Shown here: piece by piece, positions 33,839 to 43,548 of the stretch | Layout: the number at the start of each line of letters is the position of its first letter | Numbering within the stretch: position 1 is the first letter of the stretch | Assembly (NCBI RefSeq): GCF_000721495.1 | Contig: NZ_JOHY01000029.1 | Span: 1 to 64,000 of the forward strand | DNA length: 64,000 nt | Source of the DNA: Streptomyces sp. NRRL F-5123 | GTDB lineage: Bacteria; Actinomycetota; Actinomycetes; Streptomycetales; Streptomycetaceae | Reading direction: 5' to 3' | Program-made: the position numbers and the translations under genes | The notes under the pieces: generated by a model | Told to the model about the DNA's origin: nothing | Databases searched by the model: none | Seen by the model: only the letters and a program-made list of their open reading frames with translations

Positions 33839-36800
33839 TCACGGCCGCCGCACCGCCAGGCGCAGCGTGAGGATCTGGAAGGGGCGCAGCCGCAGCCGGA
33901 CCCCCGAACCCGCGACCTCGTGGCTGCCGTCGTCCGGCAGCGGCCGCTCCAGCAGATCGGTCACCACCGCGGAGCCGAGCGCGAAGGACGGCGTGAGCAC
34001 CGCCGCCACCCGCCGGCCGCGCGCCTCGTAGAGCCGTACGACCACGTCGCCGGAACCGTCGTCGGCGAGCTTGACCGCGGAGACCACCACGCCCTCCTCG
34101 TCGAGGGCGACCAGCGGCGCCACCACCGCGCTGCCCGGCACCGCCCGCTCCGGCAGGTTCAGGTGGTAGCCCTCGCGTACCGCGTCGCCCGGCTCGACGC
34201 CCACCACCAGGGCGTACCGCAGCGTGTGGACGCCCTGGTCGGCGTCCGGGTCGGGGAAGCGGGCGGCGCGCAGCAGGGTGAGCCGCACCGTGGTGGTCGT
34301 GCCGCCGTCCGGGCGGACGTCACGGGTGATGTCGTGGCCGTACGTCGAGTCGTTGACCAGCGCCGCACCCCAGCCGGGCTCGCCGACGTGCAGGTAGCGG
34401 TGCGCGCACACCTCGAACTTCGCCGCGTCCCAGCTGGTGTTGGTGTGCGTGGGCCGCTCCACCTGCCCGAACGGGATCTCCGCGGTCGAGTGCGCGGCCC
34501 TCACGTCCAGCGGGAAGGCCGCCTTGAGCACCTTCTCCCGCTCCCGCCAGTCCACGACCGTCGCCACGTCCAGCCGCCGCGCGCCCCGCTCCAGCGTCAG
34601 CACCTGCTCGATCCGCGACGCGCCGAACGTGCGGACCACCCGCACCCCGCCGTCCACCGCCGCGACCTCGTCGGCCTCGGTGAGGTCGCGCACGGTGTTG
34701 CGGTAGAAGGCGTCCAGATCCCAGGCGTCCCACCGGTTGGGGAAGTCCTGGTGCAGCTGCAGCAGGTTGGCCGGGGAGCCCGGGGCCAGCGCCTCGCGGC
34801 CGGCCGCGATGTCGTGGACCGAGGTGACCAGGCCGCGCGCGTCGACCGCGACCCGGATCAGGCCGTTGTCCAGGACGAAGCCGTCGCCGTCCGCGACCGG
34901 CGGGGTGCGGCCGGGCGGCGCGGACCGCGGCGCCGCGCCGAGCGCGGGGACGCCGCCGCGGGCGTGCGGGGCGGCGTTGAAGACGACCTCGCCCCCCTCG
35001 TCGGGCCCGGCCAGCGCGCCCAGCGCCCGTCCGACGATCTCCTCCAGCGCGGCCGCGAGCTCCCGGTGCGTCTGCTCGGCCTCCCGGTGCACCCAGGCGA
35101 TCGACGTGCCCGGCAGGATGTCGTGGAACTGGTGCAGCAGCAGCGTCTTCCACAGCCCGTCCAGCTCCCGGTACGGGTACGGGGCCCCGGTGCGCACCGC
35201 GGCCGTCGCCGCCCACAGCTCCGCCTCGCGCAGCAGGTGCTCGCCCCGGCGGTTGCCCTGCTTGGTGGCGAGCTGGCTGGTCAGCGTGCCGCGGTGGAAC
35301 TCCAGGTACAGCTCGCCCACCCACACGGGGGCGTCGGTGTGCTCGGCGAACGCCTTCGCGAAGAATTCCGCGGGCGCCTCGACCGCCACCCGCGGCGAGC
35401 CCTCCAGGTCCGCCAGCCGGTCGGCGCGCGCCATCATCTCCCGGGTCGGCCCGCCACCGCCGTCCCCGTAGCCGAACGGCACCAGCGACCGGTCGGTGCA
35501 CGCCTTCTCCCGGAAGTTCCGCTCGCTGCGCGCCACTTCGGCGCCCGACAGGTCGCTGTTGTAGGTGTCGACGGGCGGGAAGTGGCTGAAGATCCGGGTG
35601 CCGTCGATGCCCTCCCACCAGAAGGTGTGGTGCGGGAAGACGTTGGTGGTGTTCCAGGAGATCTTCTGGGTCAGGAACCAGCGCACCCCGGCGAGCTTCA
35701 TCAGCTGCGGCAGCGCCGCGTTGTAGCCGAAGGTGTCCGGCAGCCACATCTCCTCCGTCTCGACGCCGAACTCCTCCAGGTAGAAGCGTTTGCCGTGGAC
35801 GAACTGCCGCACCAGCGACTCGCCGCCGGTGATGTTGGTGTCCGGCTCCACCCACAGGCTGCCGACCGGCAGGAACTGCCCGGACTTCGCCTTCTCCACC
35901 GCCCGCGCGAAGACGTCGGGACGGTGCTCCTTGAGCCATGCGAGCTGCTGCGCCTGCGACATCACGAAGCGGAAGCCGGGGTGGTCGTCCATCAGCTGCG
36001 TGACGTTGGAGACCGTACGGGCCACCTTGCGCACCGTCTCGCGCAGCGGCCACAGCCACGCGGAGTCGATGTGGCTGTGCCCGACCGCCGAGATGCGGTG
36101 CGCGGCCGGGCCCGCGGGCGACGCCAGTGCCGGGGCCAGCACCGCACGCGCCGCGGCCGCCGTGCCGGAGACGTCCTGGAGGTCGACCGCGTCCAGCGCC
36201 CGCTCGATCGTGCGCAGCAGCTGCCAGCGCCGGGTCGCCTGCTCCGGCAGCTCCGCCGCGAGCTGGCCGAGCACCTCCAGGTCGTGGACCAGCTCGAACA
36301 CCCCGCGGTCGAAGACCGCCAGATCCGCCCGGCGCAGCTGGTAGAGCGGCTCGCCGGCCGGGCCCTCCGCGCCGGTCAGCCACGGCGCCCGTGCGCCGGC
36401 CTGCGTCGGGTGGAAGGTCAGCAGCTCCGGCCCGGACTGCATCACCAGCGGGTTGGCGGCGGCCTCGATGTAGTACGCCACCTGCTCGCCGCCCACCGCG
36501 GCCGCCGCGACCGGGACATGGCTGTTGCGCGGGTTGAGAGCCTTGACCGCGGTGCCGTCCGCGCGGTGGACCAGGCCCTCGGCGGAGAAGCCCGGGTCGG
36601 TGAAGCCGAAGCCCAGGTCGACCACCGCCTCCACCGGCAGCCCCGCCCACTCCTGCGGGATCCGGCCGCTGACGCGGAACCAGCTGGTCGACCAGGCGGG
36701 CCCCCAGCGGTCGCCGACCCGCGCGGGCGCGTAGTCGGCGGCGAGGCCCTCGGCGACCGTGACCGGTTCGCCGGGTACGTGCCACACCTCGACGTCCAGC

Positions 36801-36889
36801 GGCACGCACCGGGCGTGCACCGCGGGCCGCAGCCGCTGGCTCAGCACGCGGTCGAGCCGCTGCTCGATGATGGTGGGGTCGGTGTGCAT
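33839..36889 (-). CDS. GH38 alpha-mannosidase
   Basis: 1016 aa, full-length family 38 retaining alpha-mannosidase, cytoplasmic. The zinc/catalytic N-domain has SAVGHSHIDSAWLWPLRETV near residue 268 and nucleophile Asp in WLPDTFGYNAALPQ near 384; the middle three-helix and C-terminal beta-sandwich domains follow (RRLDVATVVDWREREKVLKA). It lies 84 bp after the ABC permeases of the same operon and is divergent from a ROK regulator, so it likely releases mannose from imported manno-oligosaccharides or glycan fragments. Confidence 0.92.
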   Translation of the reverse strand: MHTDPTIIEQRLDRVLSQRLRPAVHARCVPLDVEVWHVPGEPVTVAEGLAADYAPARVGDRWGPAWSTSWFRVSGRIPQEWAGLPVEAVVDLGFGFTDPGFSAEGLVHRADGTAVKALNPRNSHVPVAAAAVGGEQVAYYIEAAANPLVMQSGPELLTFHPTQAGARAPWLTGAEGPAGEPLYQLRRADLAVFDRGVFELVHDLEVLGQLAAELPEQATRRWQLLRTIERALDAVDLQDVSGTAAAARAVLAPALASPAGPAAHRISAVGHSHIDSAWLWPLRETVRKVARTVSNVTQLMDDHPGFRFVMSQAQQLAWLKEHRPDVFARAVEKAKSGQFLPVGSLWVEPDTNITGGESLVRQFVHGKRFYLEEFGVETEEMWLPDTFGYNAALPQLMKLAGVRWFLTQKISWNTTNVFPHHTFWWEGIDGTRIFSHFPPVDTYNSDLSGAEVARSERNFREKACTDRSLVPFGYGDGGGGPTREMMARADRLADLEGSPRVAVEAPAEFFAKAFAEHTDAPVWVGELYLEFHRGTLTSQLATKQGNRRGEHLLREAELWAATAAVRTGAPYPYRELDGLWKTLLLHQFHDILPGTSIAWVHREAEQTHRELAAALEEIVGRALGALAGPDEGGEVVFNAAPHARGGVPALGAAPRSAPPGRTPPVADGDGFVLDNGLIRVAVDARGLVTSVHDIAAGREALAPGSPANLLQLHQDFPNRWDAWDLDAFYRNTVRDLTEADEVAAVDGGVRVVRTFGASRIEQVLTLERGARRLDVATVVDWREREKVLKAAFPLDVRAAHSTAEIPFGQVERPTHTNTSWDAAKFEVCAHRYLHVGEPGWGAALVNDSTYGHDITRDVRPDGGTTTTVRLTLLRAARFPDPDADQGVHTLRYALVVGVEPGDAVREGYHLNLPERAVPGSAVVAPLVALDEEGVVVSAVKLADDGSGDVVVRLYEARGRRVAAVLTPSFALGSAVVTDLLERPLPDDGSHEVAGSGVRLRLRPFQILTLRLAVRRP

Positions 36890-36973
36890 GGCGGAGCCTT
36901 CCCGTGCGTCGGGCGAGTCGGAGGTCGTACGGGCAGGTGCGTCCGGCCGGCAGAGCAGGCGGCGATCGCCGGG

Positions 36974-37870
36974 TCAGCCCTTGAGGGCGCCGCCCAGGGC
37001 GAAGCCGCCGCCGAGCTTGCGGGCCAGGACGAGGTAGAGCATCACGACGGGGACCGAGTAGACGATGGAGAATGCGGACAGCTGGCCGTACTGCGTCTGA
37101 TCGTGCGCGCTGAGGAAGGTGAAGACGCTCACCGACGCGGGCAGCTTCTCCGGGGAGAGCAGCAGGATGAAGGGGACGAAGAAGTTGCCCCACATCCCGA
37201 TGAAGGTGAAGATCGTCACCACGATCACGCCGGGCCACATGAGCGGCAGCACGATCCGCCACAGCACCTGGAGGGTGCCCGCCCCGTCGATGCGGGCGGC
37301 CTCCTCCAGCACCAGCGGTACGCCGTCCATGAAGTTCTTCATCAGCCAGATCCCGAACGGCAGCGCCGCCGAGGCCAGGAAGAGCGTCGTGCCCGGCATC
37401 GAGTCGATCAGGTTCACCTGCACGAACATGCTGTAGACCGGGATCATCACCGCGGTGATCGGCAGCCCGGTGCTGAAGAGGACGGTGTAGAGGAAGGGCC
37501 GCCGCATCCGCGACCGGTAGCGCGACAGCGGGTAGGCCGCCAGCACCGAGCACACCACGCACAGCACGGTGCCGCCGCCGCACAGCAGCAGGCCGTTGAG
37601 CATCGGCCGGTAGGTGATGTCGTTGTCCAGGATCCGGCGGAAGTTCTCCCCGGTGGGCGACGGCACCGACAGCCGGAAGTCGGCGTGCGCGTCGACCGAC
37701 GCCAGCAGCATCCACAGCAGCGGCACCAGGTAGAGTGCCGAGAAGGCCAGCAGTCCCGCGTCGACGGCGGCCCGGCCGGTGAGCCGGCGCCGCCGGCGGG
37801 TGCGCTCCGCCGCGCGGCGTCCGGCGTCCGGCCGGACCCGTACCGCCCGCAGGTGTTCGGTGGCCGCCAT
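36974..37870 (-). CDS. Carbohydrate ABC importer permease (MalG type), mannoside system
   Basis: 298 aa. Arg-rich cytoplasmic tail, six membrane helices, EAA loop LEEAARIDGAGTLQVLWRIV. ATG 37870 overlaps the preceding permease stop by one base (TGATG). No ATPase gene is nearby. Confidence 0.88.
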   Translation of the reverse strand: MAATEHLRAVRVRPDAGRRAAERTRRRRRLTGRAAVDAGLLAFSALYLVPLLWMLLASVDAHADFRLSVPSPTGENFRRILDNDITYRPMLNGLLLCGGGTVLCVVCSVLAAYPLSRYRSRMRRPFLYTVLFSTGLPITAVMIPVYSMFVQVNLIDSMPGTTLFLASAALPFGIWLMKNFMDGVPLVLEEAARIDGAGTLQVLWRIVLPLMWPGVIVVTIFTFIGMWGNFFVPFILLLSPEKLPASVSVFTFLSAHDQTQYGQLSAFSIVYSVPVVMLYLVLARKLGGGFALGGALKG

Positions 37871-38781
37871 CAGTCCTCCTCGACCTTCAGCATGCGGATG
37901 TAGACCACCGAGAACAGCGCCCCCACCGCCAGCAGCACCAGCGCGACCGCGGTGCCGTAGCCGATCAGGCTGCTGGTGAAGGCCTGCTGGTACATGAACA
38001 CCGGGAGCGTCTCGGCCTTGTTGCCCGGGCCGCCGCGGGTCATGGTCCAGATGAGCCCGAAGACCGAGAGGGTCTGCAGGGTGATCAGCATCAGGTTGGT
38101 CGTCACCGAGCGGCGGATCACCGGCAGCGTCACCCGCCACAGCCGCTGCCAGGGCCCGGCCCCGTCCACCTCGGCCGCCTCGACCAGCTCCTGCGGAACG
38201 TCGTCGAGCGCTGCCGAGTACACCAGCAGGGAGAAGGCGGTGCCGCGCCAGACGTTGGCCAGGCACACCGCCAGGATCGGCAGCGTGTACAGCCAGTTCT
38301 GCCGCGGCAGTCCGAGGCCGTGCAGGATCGCGTTGAGCGAGCCCTGCTGGAAGAAGAACGCGTACATCAGATAGCCCGCCACCACCTCCGGCAGCACCCA
38401 CGCGGAGATCACCACCGTGCCGGTGATCGCCCGCACCGGCCGTGAGGCCTTCCGCATCAGGACCGCCAGCGCCAGCCCCAGGGTGTTCTGCCCGACGACG
38501 GCCGAGCCGATCACGAAGACCAGCGTCAGCCGCACGGCGTTGGTGAAGTCCGAGTCGTGGAAGGCGCGGCTGAAGTTGTCCAAGCCGATGAAGTGGGTGC
38601 CCGAGGAGCCGGTCAGCTGCATGTCGGTGAAGGCGTAGTAGACGCAGTACGCGACCGGTCCGGCCATGAACACCGCGAGCAGCACCAGCGCGGGCAGCAG
38701 CGGCATGCCGCGCAGCAGGCCGGACACCGCCCGGCCGCGACGCGGCCGGGCGGCGGGGGCCGTGGTGGCGGTGGCGGTCAC
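37870..38781 (-). CDS. Carbohydrate ABC importer permease (MalF type), mannoside system
   Basis: 303 aa. Six membrane helices from LLPALVLLAVFMAGPVAYCV; EAA loop LVEAAEVDGAGPWQRLWRVT. GTG 38781 overlaps the binding-protein stop (GTGA). Pairs with the next permease and the upstream lipoprotein. Confidence 0.88.
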   Translation of the reverse strand: MTATATTAPAARPRRGRAVSGLLRGMPLLPALVLLAVFMAGPVAYCVYYAFTDMQLTGSSGTHFIGLDNFSRAFHDSDFTNAVRLTLVFVIGSAVVGQNTLGLALAVLMRKASRPVRAITGTVVISAWVLPEVVAGYLMYAFFFQQGSLNAILHGLGLPRQNWLYTLPILAVCLANVWRGTAFSLLVYSAALDDVPQELVEAAEVDGAGPWQRLWRVTLPVIRRSVTTNLMLITLQTLSVFGLIWTMTRGGPGNKAETLPVFMYQQAFTSSLIGYGTAVALVLLAVGALFSVVYIRMLKVEED

Positions 38782-40157
38782 TGCGCGCCCTGGACGGTCT
38801 TGTCGCCGCCGACCGCGGTCCTCACGTCGCTGTCGTAGGTGGACGCGGCCTTGCCGACCGAGGCCTGGCCGGTCGTCACCGACTCCATGGCCTTCTGGAT
38901 CGCGCTGGAGACCTGGGTGTACGCGGGCACCCCGGGCCGGTAGTACGTGTCGGGGACCAGCGAGGTGAAGAACCCGTTGGTGGGCAGCGCCTTGAGGTAC
39001 TCCGGGTCGGAGGCGACGTCGGTGCGCACCGCGATGGTGGCGTTGACGCTGTTCCACCGAGCCGAGTTGGCCCTGCTCTCCAGGAACTGCGTGAACTTCC
39101 ACGCCAGATCGGGGTTCTTGGCCTTCGCCGGGATCGACCAGGCCCAGCCGCCGGACATGCTGACCTTGCCGCTGCCCTGGCCGTTCTGCGTCGGCATGTA
39201 GGCCATGCCCATCGTGCTCTGCCACTGAGGCCACGGCTTGGGGCCGGTGCGGATCCAGCTGTTGGGCATCCACGAGCCGTCGAGGTCGATCGCGAGCTTG
39301 CCCGACGGGATCATCTCGGTGCCCACCGCCGCCTGGATGTTGGCGCCCAGCGCCTGCTGCGGGGAGGGGCCGAGGCCCTCGCCGTACACGGTGTGCAGGA
39401 AGTCCAGCGCGTCCGTGAAGCCCTTGCTGCCGACCACCCACTTGCCCTGCTTGCTGTCGTACAGCGCGTCGTCGGCCGCCGGGGTGCCGTACAGCAGCAT
39501 CTCGAAGCCCTGCATCGACGATGCCTCGCCCGCCGCGACACCGGTGTAGACGTTCAGCGGTGTCACGCCGGGCAGCGCGGACTTGACGGTACGGGCGGCC
39601 GTCAGCACGTCCGCCCAGGTCTTGGGCTGCCACGGCACGGGGATGCCGGCCTGGGCGAAGAGCTGCTTGTTGTACCAGAGGCCGCGGGTGTCGGTGTTGT
39701 CCGGCACCCCGTAGGTCTTGCCGTCCGAGAACTTCATCGCGGCCTTCGCGGGGGCGGCGAAGGCGCTCCAGTCCTGCCAGGTCTTCAGATAGTCGTCCAG
39801 CGGCCGCAGATAGCCGCTCGCCACGTCGGAGTTGATCGTCGCGGTGTCCTCGTAGACCAGGTCGGGCGCCGTCGCGGGGGAGCGCATCATCAGCTGGATC
39901 TTGGTGTAGTAGTCGTTCTCGCTCGCGGTCACCGGGACGAGCTTGACGGTGGTGCCGGGGTTGGCCTTCTCGAACTGCTCGACCATCGGGCCCAGGAAGT
40001 CCGCCTGGATGTGGTTGCTGTTGTTGAGCTGCTGCTGGTAGACGACCTTGATCGTCTTTCCCGATGCCCCGGAGCCGGAGCCGCACCCTGACAACGTTGC
40101 CGCGCTCACGGTGGTGAGGACCGCGGCGGCAATCACCGCTCGACGTCTCGTTCGCAC
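38778..40157 (-). CDS. Sugar-binding lipoprotein, mannoside ABC importer
   Basis: 459 aa. Lipoprotein signal with lipobox LSGC (about residues 22-25), then a cluster-D binding protein (IKVVYQQQLNNSNHIQADFL, GDRPDLVYEDTATINSDV-like core, WAWSIPAKAKNPDLAWKFTQ). GTG 40157 has GGAGG 6 nt upstream. It is the first gene of the importer/mannosidase operon, read from the promoter at 40272-40301. Confidence 0.87.
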   Translation of the reverse strand: MRTRRRAVIAAAVLTTVSAATLSGCGSGSGASGKTIKVVYQQQLNNSNHIQADFLGPMVEQFEKANPGTTVKLVPVTASENDYYTKIQLMMRSPATAPDLVYEDTATINSDVASGYLRPLDDYLKTWQDWSAFAAPAKAAMKFSDGKTYGVPDNTDTRGLWYNKQLFAQAGIPVPWQPKTWADVLTAARTVKSALPGVTPLNVYTGVAAGEASSMQGFEMLLYGTPAADDALYDSKQGKWVVGSKGFTDALDFLHTVYGEGLGPSPQQALGANIQAAVGTEMIPSGKLAIDLDGSWMPNSWIRTGPKPWPQWQSTMGMAYMPTQNGQGSGKVSMSGGWAWSIPAKAKNPDLAWKFTQFLESRANSARWNSVNATIAVRTDVASDPEYLKALPTNGFFTSLVPDTYYRPGVPAYTQVSSAIQKAMESVTTGQASVGKAASTYDSDVRTAVGGDKTVQGAQ

Positions 40158-40271
40158 GCTTGACCTCCGGTGAAGGGCCAGATTCGGTCCGCGGCGCGGC
40201 GGACCGCACCGGGGGCCGCCCGGTCGGGCCCGCCCCCGATCAGCAGGGCGCACAGCCCTGGCATGACGGCG

Positions 40272-40301
40272 AAGCTAAATCCAATGGATTGAGTAAGTCA
40301 A
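40272..40301 (-). promoter_or_regulatory. Promoter with embedded ROK-type operator
   Basis: On the minus strand TTGACT (40301-40296) and TAGCTT (40277-40272) are separated by 18 bp. The spacer holds the inverted repeat AATCCAATGGATT (40278-40290; 6-bp arms around one base). A regulator bound there would block the importer operon. AT-rich sequence here stands out from the GC-rich surroundings. Confidence 0.65.
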
Positions 40302-40378
40302 CGGATCCGGCAGGTAAACTTCGCCCGCGACCGCCCCGGGGAAGGCGGCGCCGGGGGCGTGCAGAAAGGCGGGGAGCA

Positions 40379-41611
40379 GTGACACAGGGGACGAATCTTC
40401 CGCGGGTCGGCGGCTACAACCAGGCCGTGGTGCTCGACGCGATCCGCACCGCGGGGCCCGTCAGCCGCGTCGAACTCGCCCCGCTCACCGGCCTGACCAG
40501 CCAGACCGTCTCCAACGTGGTGCGCCGGCTGCTCGACGCCGGGCTCGTCTCCGAGTCCGGCCACGCCCCCTCCAGCGGCGGCAAGCGCCGCACCCTGCTG
40601 TCGCCGCGGCCCGACGGGGCGTACGCGGTCGGCGTGCAGCTCGACCCGGACGCCGCGGTGGTCGTCGTCGTCGACCTCGCCGGGGAGGTCCTCGCCAACC
40701 GCCGGGTGAGTCTGCCCGACGGGGCCGCCCCGGAGGAGGTCGTGCCGCGGGTCGCCGCCGCCGCCCGCCGGCTCACCGCCAAGGCGCAGGTCGACCCGGC
40801 GCGGCTGCTCGGCACCGGCATCGCCGCGCCCGGCCCGATCGACGGCCCCGCCGGAGCCGTCGTCTCCCCGCCCAACTTCACCGGCTGGGGCCGGGTGCCG
40901 CTGCGGGCGATGTTCGAGGACGCCACCGGCATGCCCGTCGCCATGGACAACGACGCCACGGCCGCGGCCATAGGGGAGCGCTGGATAGGCGGGCGCAAGC
41001 GCGCCGGGAGCTTCCTGTTCATCTACCTCGGCACCGGGGTCGGTGCCGGGATCGTCCTCAACAACACCGTGCTGCACGGCGACTCCGGCAACGCGGGGGA
41101 GTTCGGCCACATCGCCATCGCCGCGGACGGGCTGTCCTGCGACTGCGGCGGCAGCAACTGCGTCGGCCCGTACGTCAGCCCCGCCGGCGTCATCGGCGAC
41201 CTCGTGCAGCGGCACGGGGCGCAGGCGGCCGCACGGATCGGCGTCACCGGCGCGGCGGCCGCGGTGCACCGCGACTGGAAGCTGCTGCGGCAGGCGGCGC
41301 GGGCCGCCGACCCCGCGGCCCTCGACGCCGTGCGCCGCGCCGGGCGCCGCTTCGGGCAGGCCGCGCGGGGGGCGGTCGCGCTGCTCGACGTCTCGCGCGT
41401 CGTGCTGGGCGGGGAGTCGATCCGCGGGATCGAGCACATCCTCTGCGAGGAGATCGACGCGGCCGTGAACGCGACGTCCGTCGCGCGGGTGATCCGGCGG
41501 ATCGAGGTCGAGAAGAGCGTGATCGGCGACGCGGTGGGGGCGGTGGGAGCGGCGTCGCTCATCCTGCACGGGAACTATGCGCCGGGGTGGGGCATGCTCA
41601 CGCGGCCGTAG
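40379..41611 (+). CDS. ROK-family transcriptional regulator
   Basis: 410 aa. N-terminal winged helix (VVLDAIRTAGPVSRVELAPL, GLTSQTVSNVVRRLLDAGLV). ROK domain with ATP/sugar motifs GTGIAAPGPIDGPAG and IYLGTGVGAGIVLNN, and a zinc-type motif GHIAIAADGLSCDCGGSNC. It is divergent from the mannoside importer and is the probable repressor acting at the AATCCAATGGATT operator. GTG 40379 has AAAGG 9 nt upstream. Confidence 0.87.
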   Translation: MTQGTNLPRVGGYNQAVVLDAIRTAGPVSRVELAPLTGLTSQTVSNVVRRLLDAGLVSESGHAPSSGGKRRTLLSPRPDGAYAVGVQLDPDAAVVVVVDLAGEVLANRRVSLPDGAAPEEVVPRVAAAARRLTAKAQVDPARLLGTGIAAPGPIDGPAGAVVSPPNFTGWGRVPLRAMFEDATGMPVAMDNDATAAAIGERWIGGRKRAGSFLFIYLGTGVGAGIVLNNTVLHGDSGNAGEFGHIAIAADGLSCDCGGSNCVGPYVSPAGVIGDLVQRHGAQAAARIGVTGAAAAVHRDWKLLRQAARAADPAALDAVRRAGRRFGQAARGAVALLDVSRVVLGGESIRGIEHILCEEIDAAVNATSVARVIRRIEVEKSVIGDAVGAVGAASLILHGNYAPGWGMLTRP

Positions 41612-41917
41612 GCCGGGGGAGGCGGGGGTCGCCCCTGCGCGGCGCGGGCGGCGGTTGGCCGCGGGACCGTTCCCCGGTGGGGGGTCGTGCCTCGTCACGG
41701 GCACCGACGTGGCGGGGCCCGCGCTGGTCCACGCCTCGGGCGGGGGAAAGTCCACGCCCGCCGGGCTGCCGGCGCGCTTTTCCGACCCGACCGGCGGCCG
41801 GGTCCGCCTCGACGGCGTCCGTGGTGCCGGCGGGCGGCCGGGTCGCCGGGGACCGCGCCCCGGCCGAACCGCGCGGGTGGCCCGGCCACTCACCCGCGGG
41901 GAGGGAGGACCTCGGAG
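41612..41917. other. Intergenic stretch with a decayed ABC-transporter fragment
   Basis: 306 bp between the ROK gene and the convergent 6-phosphogluconate dehydrogenase gene. No intact gene; a degenerate nucleotide-binding-domain remnant is listed separately. Confidence 0.6.
41715..41822 (+). pseudogene. Relic of an ABC exporter nucleotide-binding domain
   Basis: In one plus-strand frame the 36-residue translation GPALVHASGGGKSTPAGLPA followed by RFSDPTGGRVRLDGVR closely follows the exporter pattern LVG-x-SGGGKST-L-x-x-LLARFYDPTxGRVRLDGVD. Walker A is intact, but there is no start, no signature motif and no Walker B nearby, and several core residues are replaced (L to P). It is a decayed fragment rather than a gene. 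Confidence 0.6.
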
Positions 41918-43414
41918 TCAGGAAGCGGTGACCTCCGGGCGGTCGGGGTCCGCCCAGAGGGTGTGGAAGGTGCCGGGGCGGTCGACCCGGTGGTAGGTGT
42001 GGGCGCCGAAGAAGTCGCGTTGGCCCTGGACGAGCGCCGCCGGCAGCCGCTCCGCCCGCAGGCTGTCGTAGTACGCGAGCGCGGCGGCGAAACCCGGGGT
42101 GGGTACGCCGAGTTCGGCGGCGGTGCTCACGACCCGCCGCCACGCGCTCTGGGCGCCCCGCAGGGCGTCGGCGAAGTGGTCGTCGACGAGCAGCGTCGGC
42201 AGGTCGGGGCGGCCGTCGAACGCCGCGCGGATCCGGTCCAGGAACGCCGCGCGGATGATGCACCCCGCCCGCCAGATCGCCGCCACACGGCCCTGGTCGA
42301 TGTCCCAGCCGTACTCCGCGCTGCCCACCGCGATCTGGTGGAAGCCCTGCGCGTACGCGATGATCTTCGACGCGTACAGCGCCTGCTCGACGTCCTCGGC
42401 GAAGCGGTCGTACGCGGCGCTGTCCAGCAGCGTCGGCGTGGGTCCCGGCAGCTCGCGCGCGGCGGCCCGCAGGTCGGCGTGGCCGGAGACGGACCGCGCG
42501 AAGACGGCCTCGGCGATACCGCTGACCGGCACGCCGAGGTCGAGCGCGGTCTGCACCGTCCAGCGCCCGGTGCCCTTCTGCTCCGCCTGGTCCAGCACGA
42601 TGTCGACGAAGGGCCCGCCGGTGGCCGCGTCGGTGTGCGCGAGCACCTGCGCGGTGATCTCGATGAGGTAGGAGTCCAGGCGCCCCTGGTTCCAGCCGCG
42701 GAAGACCTCGGCGATGCGCTCGGGCGGCAGGCCGAGCGCGTGCCGCAGCAGGTCGTAGGACTCCGCGATGAGCTGCATGTCGGCGTACTCGATGCCGTTG
42801 TGCACCATCTTCACGAAATGCCCGGCGCCGTCCGGGCCGATGTGGGCGACGCAGGGTGAGCCGTCGTCGGCCTTCGCGGCGATGGCCTCCAGCATGGGGG
42901 ACAGCGCCGCGTAGGACTCCGCGGAGCCGCCGGGCATGATGCTCGGGCCGTGCAGCGCGCCCTCCTCGCCGCCCGACACGCCGCTGCCGACGAAGTGGAT
43001 GCCGCGTTCGCGGAGTGCCTGCTCGCGGCGGCGGGTGTCCGCGAAGTGCGCGTTGCCCGCGTCCACGATGATGTCGCCGGGCTCCAGCAGCGCGGCGAAC
43101 TCCTCGATCACCGCGTCCGTGGGGGCGCCCGCCTTGACCATGGCGATGACGCGCCGCGGGCGCTCCAGCGAGGCGACGAACTCCTCGGGCGTCGCGGCGG
43201 GGACGAAGCGGCCCTCGCCGCCGAACTCCTCCACCAGCGCGCGGGTACGGGTCTCGGTCCGGTTGTGGACCGCGGTGACGTAGCCGTGCCGGGCGAGGTT
43301 GCGTGCGAGGTTGCGGCCCATCACCGCGAGGCCCGTCACCCCGATCTGCGCCGTGCCCTTGTTCTCGCCCTTGCCGGGCGTGCCGCCGCCCGCCGCCTGG
43401 TCCGTGGAGGCCAT
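41918..43414 (-). CDS. gnd: 6-phosphogluconate dehydrogenase, decarboxylating (NADP type)
   Basis: 498 aa, homodimer-type length. NADP motif IGVTGLAVMGRNLARNLARHGY, NRTE after beta-2, FVGSGVSGGEEGALHGPSIM at the substrate site, GAGHFVKMVHNGIEYADMQL (catalytic Lys) and YDRFAEDVEQALYASKIIAY in the helical domain. Converts 6-phosphogluconate to ribulose 5-phosphate and NADPH. An ~20-residue Gly/Lys-rich N-terminal extension precedes the Rossmann fold. Confidence 0.93.
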   Translation of the reverse strand: MASTDQAAGGGTPGKGENKGTAQIGVTGLAVMGRNLARNLARHGYVTAVHNRTETRTRALVEEFGGEGRFVPAATPEEFVASLERPRRVIAMVKAGAPTDAVIEEFAALLEPGDIIVDAGNAHFADTRRREQALRERGIHFVGSGVSGGEEGALHGPSIMPGGSAESYAALSPMLEAIAAKADDGSPCVAHIGPDGAGHFVKMVHNGIEYADMQLIAESYDLLRHALGLPPERIAEVFRGWNQGRLDSYLIEITAQVLAHTDAATGGPFVDIVLDQAEQKGTGRWTVQTALDLGVPVSGIAEAVFARSVSGHADLRAAARELPGPTPTLLDSAAYDRFAEDVEQALYASKIIAYAQGFHQIAVGSAEYGWDIDQGRVAAIWRAGCIIRAAFLDRIRAAFDGRPDLPTLLVDDHFADALRGAQSAWRRVVSTAAELGVPTPGFAAALAYYDSLRAERLPAALVQGQRDFFGAHTYHRVDRPGTFHTLWADPDRPEVTAS

Positions 43415-43548
43415 GGGTCCACCCTCTGCCGTCGTGCCCGATCCGCCGGGTCGTCGTCCGCCGTGTCGCTGACGTGCTCCTGCTCGCGATTATGGCGGAC
43501 AAAACCCCTCGAACCGGAAAGGCATGGCCGGGGCCCGGACCGTACGGC

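Noticed and set aside
33920..37903. Very long plus-strand open frame (over 1300 codons)
   Set aside because: Antisense shadow of the GH38 gene and permease; composition is Arg/Ala/Pro-rich with no domain, as expected from third-position GC.
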